From positions 868,001 through 932,000 of the forward strand of contig JAQJVL010000288.1 in assembly GCA_035578905.1 (NCBI GenBank): 64,000 bases of DNA, written 5' to 3'. This document shows, piece after piece, positions 12,989-26,219 of the stretch (position 1 is the stretch's first letter; every line of letters starts with the position of its first letter). The notes beneath the pieces were generated by a model. It was not told the origin of the DNA. It did no database searches and saw nothing but the letters and a program-made list of their open reading frames with translations. A program made the translations under genes and the position numbers. The stretch is from Stictocephala bisonia. Taxonomy: Eukaryota > Arthropoda > Insecta > Hemiptera > Membracidae.

Positions 12989-14009
12989 TGTTTTTTAATA
13001 CATTTTTTCCAAAGTTTTTCATTAGTTTTTCATAAATTTCCAAGAATACAACATTCAAGTTCTTAGTTCTTAAAAATTATATAATATTAAATACTAGTCT
13101 ATTATTCTTTAGCTAATAGTGTCCCATGAAATTTGTAACAGAACATAACTGTAAACGGAGATAAAAAAACATTTTTTATTTGTAAAACATATTATTAAAT
13201 ATTTATCGTACCTACGATTACATAACGTAAATACAGCCAAACAAAATCATTGTAAAAATGACATTGTTCAAGCTAATCAATTGACTCTGTCTTCTCATTG
13301 TCACAAATAGAGGGAAAACTTTACAGATACAAACATAACCTAAAACTGTCCTAAGTGACGCAAAAAGAACCGCCTTGAATTTATTGTTATAAGTTTATAA
13401 CAGTAATTCAGTCCCATAGTTGTCAAGGATGTACAAAATAACTATCAGATAGTTATTCACCTTATATTATAGTACGTTATAGCATATAACTCATAACTTA
13501 ACACATTAGCTTCCAATAAACATTTGACAGAGTAATTAAATATTCCTGTTCACTAAAATATTATTACTAATAAGGTTATAATTTTAAAATATTTTTGAAT
13601 GAAGTAAGTTAATTTCTTTGCAGACTTCTTGATATCTCTTCAAAAAAATTAGAAAAGAGGCACTCAGATAATTATAGTAGTTTTAATCTTAATTAACAGT
13701 AAATATGATTAAGAATAAGGCTAATAAAACAGTAGTAGTATGTCTGGAATCATAGATCAAGACATTTTATGGAGGATTTATCAGAAATTTTATCAGAGGA
13801 ATTATACAAGCTACTAATCATTATTTAATAAACAAATCTGAAGCCAAACATATAAGACATCACCATCAGATATCAGGGTTTGACATGGTTAAAAGTTTAA
13901 ATGCAATCATCTTTAGGAAAGAATTTTTAAATTATTGATCTTATTTTACATAGTAGGCCTACTGTACCACATTTTTCACTCTTTGGTCATGCCTTTTACT
14001 TCTTTTTAA

Positions 14010-14260
14010 CTACATAACCATGGTGCTTTGAAGCCACTTTCACCTCTAATTAGCTGAAAATCAGATCGATACTAAGTGGTTCGGATTCCACATAAAGTTC
14101 CTTAGTTGGCCTAGCTATTGGTTATTAATAAATATAATTTTCTGAGGAACGGTAATACACAGGCTATTTACATTCATCCTACACTCATATAATCATTCAC
14201 ATTTGCCTTAAAATACGCAAAAAGTTGGGTTGGCACCTCATAATTAAGAAAATAAAATTT
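14010..14260 (+). mobile_element. SINE-like element (family C)
   Basis: Words AGCTGAAAATCAGA, GTGGTTCGGATTCCACATAAAG, CTGAGGAACGG and ATTCACATTTGCCTTAAAATACGC recur in order at 27740-28080 and, inverted, at 38860-39400. The 3' third is related to that of family B, but the head is different. Confidence 0.65.
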
Positions 14261-15159
14261 TTCATTTCGAACTATATTACAAATAGGTAATATATTAACA
14301 TTAGTACAATGTCCTACACATTTGAGTTTACGTGTGAGATTGGTTAAAAATGTCTTTATTTATATATTTACAAGTACTGTAACTTGAGAGCATAAAATAT
14401 AAACTATAAGACTGACGACAGTAAATAAACTTCAGCTTTATTTATCTATTTTGTTCTTTAAATGACATTCATCAGTTATATTATGTTATTTCATCGATTT
14501 TATACACACATATAAATAAGGATTATACTGAAATAAATTATTCATAATATTAGTTTAGTATTAAATTAAATATTTAATTAATTTTACCAATTCATTTATT
14601 GCATGAATCCTTTGTCATATTGCGTATTATAAGAACATTTTTTATATATCTTTAGATAGCCATACTGAATTAATAGTGCTAACAGAGAAAAAAGCTATGT
14701 ATCAACAATATCGAGGTGGCCGTGTCGAACAGTTTTCTTCTTCTTGAATTGCAATTAATTGTTCCTTTTCGTCTAGGCCGTTATGAAAGTTAGTCGGACT
14801 CTTATGCGGTCCTGATTTTTATCAAAATTAACATAAAGTGCAAACCATTCATTATTTATCGTATATACATATTATGTTAAACATACGCGTAAACGGAATT
14901 TGTATAGAAGAAGGTGCAGCTGGGTAAGATATATTTATTCTTCTAGTTTTAGAACAAGATAACTTCGGAACTGACCCACCCTAATCTATTTCAGGATGAC
15001 TGTTTCATTGTACAAAGATTATCTAAAACTATCTGATATTTACCAACTAGTGCAATATACTTAATGTAGTATTTAACGGAGATAAGTTAAATTCTATATA
15101 AAGGTGATATGGTTTGATTTCAAACATTTGTAAGTAAATTAAAATTAGTAAATATGTAT

Positions 15160-15270
15160 AGAACTCACAAAATGGCGTCTTATGACGTCATCCCTTTACA
15201 AAAAGTAGTGCCAGTCTGAACAGGAGTTCTTTTCGCGGCTTTAACACCCACTCTAGTTTGGAATCAAAAC
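15160..15270. promoter_or_regulatory. Promoter-like segment with YY1-type and CRE words
   Basis: AAAATGGCG at 15170 is followed by a perfect CRE palindrome TGACGTCA at 15183-15190 and a short GC-rich stretch (TTTTCGCGGC). The frame from the ATG stops after 15 codons. This combination is common in promoters of broadly expressed genes, but no attached exon was established on either strand. Confidence 0.3.
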
Positions 15271-15920
15271 GCAAGTTGTGCGGTTGTGTTAAATTAAAGT
15301 TTAAAAGCTTATAATACTATTATGAATATAGTTAAGTTAAAAAGGAATTTCAATTGAAGTGTAATTGGAATGTATTGTGAATTGGTTTTAGCCATTATCA
15401 GATATCTGATAGAACGAAATGAAGATACAAAGTTTGAAATAAGAATAGCCTAGATCAAATCAGTATTTATAAAGTATAGGCCTAATGGTAATAAAACACC
15501 TTTTTACTGTATTTAAGTAATTTATAATACTGTATGTACATTAAGTTGGTAAGTAATGTAATATTGGACTTAGGAACTAGACGTTGTTTTAGGTTATGGT
15601 AAGAATATCTGGCGATGGATTGAAATTGAGATAATGATCTTTTTAAAAGTTTTCAAATGAAAGTAGGGTAGTTATATTTCTCCATAATACATATGTGCTT
15701 AAAGGCCATGTCTATTTACGCAATTTAAATAAGTACACTATGAGTTAAAAAGAAGTAGGCATATATAAACAATCGTAATTTGATTTATGAACAACAATGG
15801 CTACGATAAAGGTATACTTATTTGTTTATGTTATACTGTTTTATTTTCTCACTAAATTAATTAGTCTATGTTAGAGATTACTATTATAATAGTGTATTGC
15901 AGTAGCCACCGATATTCAGC

Positions 15921-16070
15921 ATGATGTCTCAGTGGCCAAGGCTTCGGGCAGCGGAGGGCAAGGCCCAAGGTTCGAATCACCAACTGAGCTAACAGTCAGT
16001 ACTTCATTCGTTGAATAAAGTTCACGCACAGGTCTGCAGACCCATGGAAACTGGCGAGTTAAGTTAAAAA
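15921..16070 (+). mobile_element. tRNA-derived SINE (family A)
   Basis: Second copy of the family seen at 648-800. It has an A-box-like TCTCAGTGGCCAAGG, a B box GGTTCGAATC at about 15973-15982, the body GTACTTCATTCGTTGAATAAAG, and CTGCAGACCCATGG near the 3' end followed by an A-rich stretch. The pair shows the family's extent as about 150 bp. Confidence 0.7.
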
Positions 16071-16079
16071 GAATCAAAT

Positions 16080-18000
16080 TGTGGTATCAAGTGTCCGATC
16101 TGTTCACCTTAAGGTTAACATGTTAAGTTGGCAAGTAGTATAATAAGTCATTTTGCTTGTCAACATAAAATTTGGCTTTCATAACTATTATGAACACTTA
16201 ACAGATTTTTTTTACAAAAACATGGATCATATTTGATATCAATAAAAACAAAAATCAACGAAAAGGTTACGGGAAGAGGTGAGAGGGGTTTATAGTTTAT
16301 CTTGTGTAAAGACTGTATCTATGGGAGTTAATTTGCATTTTGAAAAGTACAATAGACCTAGACTACTAATGTATGTAAATAAAACATTTTTGAAGATATG
16401 TATGCGCTTGAATATTATCTACGTAATACATTGAACTACATTAATATGAGTGTTGAGGAATTATTTTTAATTTATTTTGATTAATAGTGATGTTAACAAG
16501 ACTTAAACTTAGAGAGAACTGTCGGTTTTATTGTTTTCACTTTTTTAGATTATAATTATTAGGTTATATAAATTCAAGAGTTTTAAGTTCAAAATTCGGC
16601 TACTTTTAAATTGTTGAAGATGAAAGTAGTTTATTTGTCTGGTTTAATATTTTTTTGAGTAAACCGTTCAAAAGTCTTGTAGTTAATGAATTATGCACAA
16701 AATTTATATTTCTGGACTGTTGTAGGGTTTAAACCTTCCCCTTCAGAACATTCCTCAAATGATTTGTATAATTTTGTTAAAATAATCGTTTTACTTAATC
16801 AAGTTTATTAATTTATTATTAATCTAGATTCTTAGGTTTGCTACTCATTGTACTAGCTACTTTCTTTTTCAAGCGGTGTTAATAAATTCATTTATTACTT
16901 TATAAAAAGAGCCTCGAGGCCTGTTAGCTCCTATATTACTTTTGATTTATAAGTTATAAAAGTTAAATATGAACTAACATTTTAGTTGTCGAATGAATCC
17001 TTTTTTTATGATTAGAGTCATTACTTTAATGCAATTAATTTATGTATAATGGAATTATTATGATCATTATTTTAGCGTTTGGTCATAATTTTTCATTAAT
17101 TATGGAGAAAGATTTTATGAATTGCATTATAGACTTTTTAAATATACTTTCAACAGATTTTTGTTAGTTAGGTGCTCTAAAGATTTGGTTCAGCAAGCTT
17201 TATTCGCCGCTGCCGGAAATATTACTTAAAAATCTGTCCAATAACAGAAAATTCTACTTAATTTGTCTCATTATTGTTGTGGTGTAACAGTTTTAGATAA
17301 TTGAAAAAAATTGCACGTACTACTTAGAAATTTTAAAGTATCGTCACTTATCTCTAAAGATAGAATATTTCTACCCAAATGAGAAATTAATTTTTCACTT
17401 AACTGTTTTTTACTCGTTTACCTGACTATGTAATCCAAATCACGTTATATTAAGTGAATCCTTTTAGAAGCTGGTGAATAACACATTTTATCTTGTCTCA
17501 CTTTTTATAACACTACACATAAGATAGGATATAGTAACAGTGAGTTACCATAAGTAACTTCACTCGCCCCACATTGTAGAAAAAACTCAGACAAAATGTA
17601 AATAGTCATTTTGGATACACACCTGATCACAAACAGTAACCAAAAATACTTGATAAATTTATCATGATAAAAAATACGGTCAGTTGGTAACAGCCCTTAT
17701 GACATTGGGAACAACGTGTAGATGCACCACCACGGACTTCCCTTGCAGTATTGTGGATGATAATATACATGTACACCCCAAGGATAGTGATAGGGTTATT
17801 TTTGAATGCCGTCCAAGGACGCCTGAAAACGATAAAGATGACTAAATAAACTTACTACTACCCTTTTGATTACTGGTTAGAAAAATGCACAATAAACTAT
17901 TATGTGGATAAAAAACATTTTATTTATCCCGTCTACCCCTACAAAAACAACAACGTTTTTGGTATTGAAAAATAATTTGGTCAAATTCCGTTATATGGCC
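16080..18000. other. AT-rich intergenic or intronic DNA
   Basis: No coding signal, repeat array or hairpin that I could support. Confidence 0.5.
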
Positions 18001-18028
18001 CCCACATAGAAACTATATGTTATACAGC

Positions 18029-18122
18029 TGTAATCATATAACCTAACCTCATTGACCTAACATAATCTAACCTACCAAAGTACCTACCCACCCATGTGCA
18101 CCCTAACTTAACCTAACCTAAT
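18029..18122. repeat. Degenerate telomere-like (CCTAA)n words
   Basis: aacctaacctcattgacctaac, tctaacctacc, cttaacctaacctaa: interrupted copies of the insect TTAGG telomere unit. A similar block is at 38025-38120. Such short interstitial tracts are common in insect genomes and do not mark a chromosome end here. Confidence 0.6.
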
Positions 18123-18317
18123 TGTAATTGGAAGGCATGTAAGGGAATTTGACCATCAGATTAAGCCTTGAAAATTTCGTCTAAAAACAATCGATTGAAT
18201 TTATGCATAAGTTTGAATACTTATTTAGTATATGAAAACTAATTTTTGTTTTAGGGTTCATCGCACAATTTTGTTATTTACCACCCAGGTGTAACACTAA
18301 TTATTTTCCCCTTTCAG

Positions 18318-18389
18318 GTCCAGTCGCTGCTGCCACCTCGCACGGTGACACTTTACAGTCCACAAGCACTTTCAATGTTTTTAAACTAA
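18318..18389 (+). CDS. Candidate terminal exon of an unidentified plus-strand gene
   Basis: A good acceptor (attttcccctttcag) is followed in phase 0 by 23 codons reading VQSLLPPRTVTLYSPQALSM then FLN and TAA. The segment is GC-richer than its flanks, and AATAAA at about 18519 could end the transcript. I do not recognise the peptide, and no upstream exon could be linked. Confidence 0.3.
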   Translation, partial: VQSLLPPRTVTLYSPQALSMFLN

Positions 18390-18819
18390 ACAATTTTAAT
18401 CAATATAATTCCATATATGTTTGCAGTATTTAAATTCTTAATTATATAAAATTAATACATATAGACTTTTTTTAACAACCCATATATAATTTCTAATTTA
18501 CTTGTGAGAATATTTTAATAAATATTTATTCAAAAGTTTGTTTATTTTTAATTTTCAGTTTACATTTAAAATTAATTTATATCTATGGTATTCTCCTTAC
18601 TATTGTTGTTTTAATCAAATTACACTTTGCTTTATACATAAACATCCAAACTAATGTTACATCGCGTACCTTGTGGATACTGTACATAACCCCCCCCCCC
18701 CCTAAGGTAAGTGGTAGTTTTTGTCATCTCTGCTCCAGTCTGGAGTTAGTTTAGGCCCAGTTCATTTTGTTTACTTTTTTTATTTCTCAAGTTCTATTTC
18801 TTCATGGTTGACTAGAGAC

Positions 18820-18965
18820 CATGTAAGCGAGGCAAGACAGACGAGGCCACTGGACGCTGTTAGAGCCCGGCTCAGCCACAGAGTGTCATAGCCCTGAACC
18901 AGGAGCAGAGAGCCAGTGTGGCGGCCGAGTACCCTCGCAAAGGCTCATACAGGCTCAATTCAAAC
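18820..18965. other. GC-rich segment of unknown nature
   Basis: About 145 bases with tagagcccggctcagccaca and gtgtggcggccgagtaccc. A minus-strand frame is open across it, but there is no splice context. It may be a SINE fragment or exon remnant. Confidence 0.25.
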
Positions 18966-19515
18966 TCCATAATTTCTTATGAAATATTTCGAGTTCAGGC
19001 CAAAATCGTCTGGTTGCCTTGTTTTGGCCTTTATGTTTATGAGCGCATTTGGGTGGAAGCTTAATAGTTTTCAATAAATATTTAAAAACAAGACAAAAAT
19101 AAATGCAACTAAACTTAAATTAATTAACTTAAGTCTTGAAAGGTTTTTATAATTTGCAAGTAAATATATACACAACCTAAATTGTCGCTCATAAATAATT
19201 TTAGAGTAGGTCTAGACTCCACAAACTGTGGAGTCTTTATTGTTGTTTTGTTTTTGTGAATGTTTTCAGAGGGGAACAGTTTAGGTTTTTGAATACTATG
19301 TTTTTTAAATATTAAATAGAATCACAGCTCACTAAAAATTATTGGAATACAATTAGATAGAATTAGGTAGAATTTGAATTCAAAAAAATTAATCTGTTAC
19401 ATTTGACACATACTTATCATTTAAATATTTTGCTAGGTTTCATATTTTGCTAGATATCGTAAATAAAATTGCAATTTTAAAATACAACTTACTTTAAAAT
19501 ATATTTTTCAACTAT

Positions 19516-19925
19516 TACTTTTTTATTAGTTATTAGGAGAGCGATTTCAGGAATGATCTTCTCGTCTCGTCGTAGACCTTCCAGAACTTCTATACATCAT
19601 TAGGTAGTAATTTTAAAATTTAGATTTTTTTAAAACAAATCACTAGACAACATCTATTTTTCAAAGTCAGTTTTTAGAGAGCATATTATTTTTATTAGCC
19701 ATTAGGAGAGCGATTTCAGGAACTATCTTCTCGACTCGACGTAGACCTTCCAGAACTTCTATATATCATTAGGTAGTAATTTTAAAATTGAGATTTTTAA
19801 AAACAATGTACTACATGAAACCAATTTTTTTTCAAAGTTCATTTATGTTAGGTATGGGGGCACGATTTCGGGAATGACCTTCCAGACTACGAGACCTTCC
19901 AGAACGTCCAAGGTACTGTGCGCAT
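19516..19925. repeat. Decayed tandem repeat, about 165 bp, three units
   Basis: attaggagagcgatttcagg, ctcgacgtagaccttccag and aacttctata recur starting near 19530, 19700 and 19850; the third unit is shortened and more diverged. Confidence 0.75.
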
Positions 19926-20114
19926 GTTTGATTTATTTTTTTGCATGGTAGGTTAAGCATTTTTAGCTATCGCGTCGATAAAAGTCAATACTCTGTGCCA
20001 CTAAACTTGTAAATTTAAGGATGTTACAGTGTTGTATCGCGTACAGGTCACGGAGAGACAAACTGGATGAGTTAGGGGAGGATTATGGGGATGTTTTTGT
20101 TTGTTTGATTTCAG

Positions 20115-20176
20115 GCATCACCTGAGGAGTTACATGACCACACGTTAACCTGACCACAAAGGATGACAAGTTTGAG
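20115..20176 (+). ncRNA. Exon-like segment, non-coding
   Basis: Flanked by tttgatttcag and GAG|gtaac, but all three frames contain stops, so if spliced it would be untranslated or part of a long non-coding RNA. It shares TCACCTGAGG with the exon-like segment at 21388. Confidence 0.2.
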
Positions 20177-21387
20177 GTAACTATCCATTATTTGTTAATT
20201 ATTTTGTTAAATTTAGTAATACGTATTTATGATTATATTTTGAATACAATGACCAATGAGGTGTCAACTGTAGATATATGGAAAAGAGTGCACGTTAAAA
20301 AATCCATTTACTGGCAATTTCCTGGCAAATTCATGTTCGAATGTGACAGTCCTTTTCCCCACAGATTATAAATAGTAACTTTGTTAATGAAAGAAAATAA
20401 CTTGCAGAAGGGGTCTTGACAAATGTTACATTTGTCGTTGGATGCCATTATATAAAATAACATGGAAAAATAATATAGTAAGAATAGATAGTCATGGAAC
20501 ATGAGTAATAAGAATATTGATGTCTCTTAAGTTTAAGTTATTTTAGGGTATTCTCAATGAATGACGACAGTGGCTTGGGAACGAGGTAACCTTAATAGAC
20601 ATATAAATAAGAGGTGATGAGCAAAGACATTTGATATCATCAATGAACAATGGGGTTTTTATGTTGTCAAACAAACTTTTTCTTCTCAACTGGTTCAGAA
20701 GCTCATTCAATACTTTGAAGGAATTACTTGATAAATATTTTCCCGTAAGTACAACAATGTGGGGGTAGGTTGATGTATAGTTGGCATTACAATGTTTATA
20801 TTCACGTTATATTGGATCTGTATGTAGCACTTAGTTTCTGTACATCACTACTGGTATTAGGCAAGGCTGTGTGACCAGATGGACATATCTACAACTAACT
20901 ACTGACTACTGATTCTAAAAGGATTTAGTACTTATTTGATTAAAAGTTAAATATTATCTATTAAATAATATTATAATGAATATGATTGGTTGAATTTCCA
21001 ATTTGTTTACTCCACATTGGGGTTAACTTAAGTTTTTTTTCTAAGGGGCTCCATTCACCCCTACACCCCATCTAGCCCATGACACCCACTAGTAGAACCC
21101 TCAAGTCTAAACAGTCTTGAGGCCCAAACATGCAACACTTAAGAAATGGTGCATTTAACTGATTGACAGTGACTTTATTAACAAAGTCAAGAATTACTAG
21201 TATCAGCTGTATTCAGCATCCTTAGATACCTGCCATCATTATTATTTCAGTGTTACTAGTGCATTTGTTACAAACATATTTTTAATATGTGCTAAAACTG
21301 AATATTTGTTACGTTGATGTAAATAAATTCATTCGTAAAATATAAACTAAATACTGTGCAAATATCTAATCGTGCTTTGAATTCCAG

Positions 21388-21461
21388 ATGTAAACAACGC
21401 CGCCTATAATGTATGGGCGGTGTCACCTGAGGCGTTCCTACACGATATACAACACATCAAG
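21388..21461 (+). CDS. Candidate internal coding exon, gene unidentified
   Basis: A 74-nt island between ttgaattccag and AAG|gtaagatcc. One frame is open and protein-like (VNNAAYNVWAVSPEAFLHD then IQHIK), entering with two bases and leaving in phase 0. GC content drops sharply on both sides, as expected for an exon in AT-rich introns. The exons at 22845 and 31507 both start in phase 0 and could follow it. I do not recognise the protein. Confidence 0.4.
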
Positions 21462-22844
21462 GTAAGATCCCTTTCAGAATTAATAGGCAGTAGGTCTATT
21501 ACAAAATATCTCGATTTAATATCTAAAATAATTATCAAGCCAATTTACTAAATCAAAACAAATAAATGTGTATTGTCTGATTCATAAAGAAATTCACTAA
21601 CATATGTTTTCAACTAAGGTACGATTTTTAAAATTATAACATGTTTATAATGTATATAATTTAGCTACTGTGCGTTTAAAAATTGATTTTCATGTAAATA
21701 ATGTGTCTTTTAAATTCGTTTTCAATTATACATTGAATTAAACGTTGCGCTGGTAGTGAAATACTATTGTTTTCTAACAACATACAAGCAGTTTATTTTG
21801 TTCCTCCTTTTCCAATTTGTTTTCCCTCTCTACACCATACTTGCTCAGCACTTTACTTCAGTACTTAAAATATGCTCAGTTTATAAAGAATGATTTCACT
21901 TTTTAAATTTGTTTAAGCACATTATCTTTTTAACTGATCTTGAAGTAATTATTGTTACATGCAAAAGGTGTTTCATATAAAACTTTTTTTAAAGTTTTGA
22001 TCTTGGGTATTTAATTTTGTTGATATCTGTCAGTGTCTTGACAACATAGTTTAGAGACGATAAATTAACAGTAATGCAACAATAATGATTAATGGCAATT
22101 AAGTAATGGTGATAATTGTTTTCAACTGTGTAAAAAATCTATTTTAGATGTGTAGAATGTGAAATTCAATAGGCGTATTCTTGGTCAAAAATAAATAATA
22201 AAAAGAAACCAACATTAATTTACAAATGTTGTAAATTTAAGGGTATTTTTTTTACTGAAGGCAGGAATCACTGTTTTGAGGTATGCAATACTAGTTTTGT
22301 TTGTATTTTTAGCTGTAAATTGTACATACATAATGGTAAACCAGTTGTCATATAGAATATAGGTAAACCTGTGCGTGGATTTAGAATGGGGTATAAGTGA
22401 AGCAAATCAAAATTAGAATGAATTACCTGATTTAAATAACCTAGTTCAGCACTAAAGAAAAGTTATATTGAATACTTAAAATAACCAAAAAATATTCAAT
22501 ATAAGTGATATGTATTATAATAATATTTACACTTATAACCAGCATTACTGATAAAAGGTTCATTCACAATGAACAAATGCAATTTGGTAAAAAAGTTAAT
22601 CTATTGATGTAACAATTTTGATCTTTGGTAATTTTAATTATAGCTAAGATGGTTGATCCATTGATGTAAACAACTTGGATTTTAGTGTTTAAAATAACAT
22701 AGTTATCAGTTCTAAGTTGAAATGATTCATTACGATTGTCTAAACTGATTTCTTCGTCTTGTTTGAAGATTACCTCTCCTGCGCTAAGCCGCCAGTTGTG
22801 CGCTAAGCCGCCTGACCTGCTGCATGTCGCCCCTTCTGCTGCAG

Positions 22845-22882
22845 CTGCTGAAGACTTCTAAGAGTGTTGGTGCCGTACTCGA
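22845..22882 (+). CDS. Candidate 38-nt coding exon, gene unidentified
   Basis: A strong acceptor (cgccccttctgctgcag) is followed by LLKTSKSVGAVL plus GA and the donor GTGAGTAC. Phase 0 in and phase 2 out, so it can join the exon at 21388 and then the one at 26119. The stretch just upstream (22771-22844) is also GC-rich and may be part of the polypyrimidine tract or an alternative exon. Confidence 0.35.
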
Positions 22883-23425
22883 GTGAGTACAAGTTTTCAT
22901 TAAAGTGGCACAGATTATTGATAGTGTTGCGTAAACCAGCGAGTTAGGCAGGTAGTTGACTGTTGTCTGATGACAGAAGGGAAGACCAAGAAGACACGTA
23001 AGTAAGGTGGAGACAGGTGAGACAGTCAGGCTGCGGCCCTCCCCCGAAACACCTGCTCACTCTGAAACACCTCTTTACACAACAACGGTACAGTGACTGT
23101 ATGGTACATTTAATATTAGCTTGATAAACGATACAATGCGAGTACCATTGTATCGTAATAACGTCAGTTAAATGGCTCTGAAATATCAAAAAATAAAAGA
23201 TTGATTCATAAACCAAGGACAAACTCTTAACATACATTTTAGTATGTTTTAGTGATATTTTGTGCAGTCCTAGTAGGTATTCTGGTGGTACAAACTGGGC
23301 TTTCACTCTGTATGATACAATTCCCGTAATATTTTATGTTATTACATTTACAATAAGTTGTTAGATAAGTTGTTGTAATAAGTTGCTTTATAATAAATTA
23401 CTTTTACAGGAGGAAGTAGTAATAC

Positions 23426-23429
<4 letters not shown>

Positions 23430-23490
<61 letters not shown>
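23430..23490. repeat. (AT)n microsatellite
   Basis: About 60 bases of AT dinucleotides. Confidence 0.98.
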
Positions 23491-23493
<3 letters not shown>

Positions 23494-24369
23494 TTTTGGT
23501 TTAACTGAATACAGCTACATGTAGTTTAAAAAATTGTATTCAGTATTTGTTGTGCTTCTTCTTATTAAATAATTATAAGGGTGCAGAAGAAAAATACAAT
23601 TAATAGCAATAGAAAACCACGATAATTAAAATAGACACGTATTTATGGAATAAAACTGTAAATTCCTGTACATTAGAATCTATTAACATTTGAGCTAATA
23701 AAAAAAAGAAAATTTTCCAGCGTTTTAGAAGTCAGCAGATGTTTCGTTGACAGTCATTCATCGGGTTATAATAATGATTTATTTATATGGTTATTATTTC
23801 GGATTATATAGCTGTACTCCAAATAAGTTAAATTATTTGAAACACATGTAATAATTTACGTTTTTTAACAGTCAACACCAAACATGTCTCTAAGAGCTTT
23901 TTAGCTGACCTTCCACTTACCTCTGGCAAGCCATTTTACGTTCCCTACATTTGTTCTACTACTCTATAACCGTAATGAGCGAAGCTCGTTTATTTTCGAA
24001 TAGTTAAAGTTTAAAAATTTCATTGATTATATAAATAAAAATTACGAGTAAAATATTAAATCGTTTTATTTAATATTTATATAATAATTACAAACAATTA
24101 AGCACTACTCATTATTGATCAATAACACCCCATTACTTGTGTATACTAATTACATACATAAATCGTATAGTACAATTAATTAATCTTAGAGGAACTAGTG
24201 TCATCACTATTAATTAATTGATTTAGGGAACAAATTTAACATATTAAATATTTTAATTCCTGTGGCTGATGATGTTTTGAGAGATTGATTAGTTTTCATA
24301 TTTCATTAAAGACTGTTTTTCCCCCATTATAACCATAACTCTGTTACGCTTGTTTTTACAATTTTGGTA

Positions 24370-24790
24370 AAGGGTATAGTTAAACTGTCTTCAAGCTGGT
24401 TTTGCTTTGCTGCTGGTTCGATTATCTCTTCACATCTGTGTTTGCTTTTTTGTTAGTTGGATCGTTTAGTCTGGGGTTACTTTGTTGTTGCTTGAATTTT
24501 CGAGTCTAGTTTAGCTTTGTTACTGGCTGGATTGTTTGGTCTGGGCTTCCTTTGTTATTGCTTGGATTATTTTGTCTGATTTTGGTTTGCTATTAGTTGA
24601 ATTGTCTGGTCTCGTTTTGCTTTGCTTGTGGTTGCATTATCTTCTCTGGATTGGTTTTGTTGCTGGTTAGGTTATCTCATTTGGTTTTTCTTGGTTGCTA
24701 GTTAGATTGTGTGGTCTGGTTGGTTGTATCGTATGTTATTGCTTTGTTGATTTTGATTGTTAGGTTGGTCCCCTTGGTTATATTATCTTC
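24370..24790 (+). repeat. Imperfect tandem repeat, T/G-rich
   Basis: Variants of tctggttttgctttgttgctgg and ttggattgtttggtctgg recur roughly every 50-60 bases through about 420 bases. Strongly strand-asymmetric (T and G on the plus strand). Confidence 0.75.
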
Positions 24791-26118
24791 CCTGGTGTTA
24801 TTTGTTATTAAGTCTTGGTCTAAATTTTTTAAGTTTTTTGTGTGATTTTTATCATATTGCACTTTGAAATGCAGAAAACACGCTCATCAAACACTCAAAC
24901 ACCTTCAGCCCTACAATTAGGTAAATATTAAACTAGTTTGCACACAGTAGGATTCTAAACTATTGTCACTTTAATTTAATATCGTTAAACAACTGTTAAT
25001 GTCAAATTAGTCACAGACAAGTGATACTTGTATTGCCTTTGAAATTTTCCTAAAGTATAACAATTTATTTACATACAAAGTAACTCATTATGTTCCCTAT
25101 TTTTATTCTTTAACCTTAATTCAAGATATTTACATTTTTAGTAGGCCATTCATTTACTAATAGATAAATATGACTATTTTAAACAAACTTGTAGTTTGTA
25201 GGTGAATAAAATTTCTTGTCATGAGGAAAATGTTAAGGTTGGAAATAATCTCAGAGACATGTCTCACACACGTAATGGCATGCACAAACAATATATAAAA
25301 AATAAACGAATAAACATTTTTTATGGCTATGATAGAACATTTGTTTTACTAAAAAGTCTAAACAGAATGAATTACATCTTCTTTCAAAATTCATCACGTA
25401 CCTATGTAGAAAAGATGACAGTTTTAGAAGTCTAAATTCTAGGACTATGAGTATACTATAGTTGGTGGTAAGTATAGTTAGTTAAGTGTAGTATTAAGTG
25501 TAATGTACAGTTTGTCAGGCCCTTGGAGGACCACCAGTTTGACAGTCAGGCCTGGTGTAACATCCGTTCTAGTACTAATTACAAATATCACTTGCAACTC
25601 GCTCAGAGCCATTTTAATCTCAAAATTATTACATTTTTACTATAACATTAGTAAAATTTCTCATTTAATTTTAGTAGTAGTCTCCTTTTACTTTTCTTAA
25701 ACTTACTTCTAAAATGACAACTTCATTCCGTTGGGGTTGGCAATAAAATGCTATCGGTATGTATTTTTATCTTATTGATATTTTAGTGCCAGATTTTGCG
25801 GATAGCATAAAAAATAAATAAAAAAGGAAGCATGTCAATTTTTCATTTATACTTTTTCAGCGAGTTTAAATTTAAAAATGTATGAGGGATTTTAGAGTGA
25901 ACAGTACGAGATTCCAAAATGGGTATCTTCCTCCCCCGTGGGCGGAAAATATCCTTGGATACTCTTTAGGTGGTATATATTATGTATAATTGGTGGTTTA
26001 CCTGAGATATGATTTTATACAGACATTTTCCCTCCCCCGAGGGTGGGAAATGACATGTAAAATCACTTTCTGAGTAAACATTGTTTAAATATTGTCATCT
26101 GTTTATGTTCGTTTACAG

Positions 26119-26175
26119 TTCAAGGCCTCTGGAAAGAAGACCGATATTTGTTGATAGTTTGACAGGTTTTGCGAA
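26119..26175 (+). CDS. Candidate 57-nt coding exon, gene unidentified
   Basis: Acceptor gttcgtttacag, then in the phase demanded by the exon at 22845 a frame reading SRPLERRPIFVDSLTGFA, and the donor AA|GTGAGA. The junction codon with the previous exon would be GAT (Asp). An alternative donor CTACAG|GTGGGT lies at 26219, but the frame is closed before it. The link between these exons is inference from phase only. Confidence 0.3.
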
Positions 26176-26219
26176 GTGAGAAGAAGACAGAGAAGAAAGA
26201 AGACATCTCAACACTACAG

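Noticed and set aside
15921..16070. Functional tRNA gene
   Set aside because: B box present but no cloverleaf, and a related copy at 648-800 shares the non-tRNA body; it is a SINE.
18029..18122. True telomere
   Set aside because: Only short, interrupted TTAGG words between ordinary sequence.
22771..22844. Coding exon ITSPALSRQLCAKPP
   Set aside because: The frame runs into TAA before the donor at 22883. The better acceptor is the internal ctgctgcag at 22844, which gives an open frame.
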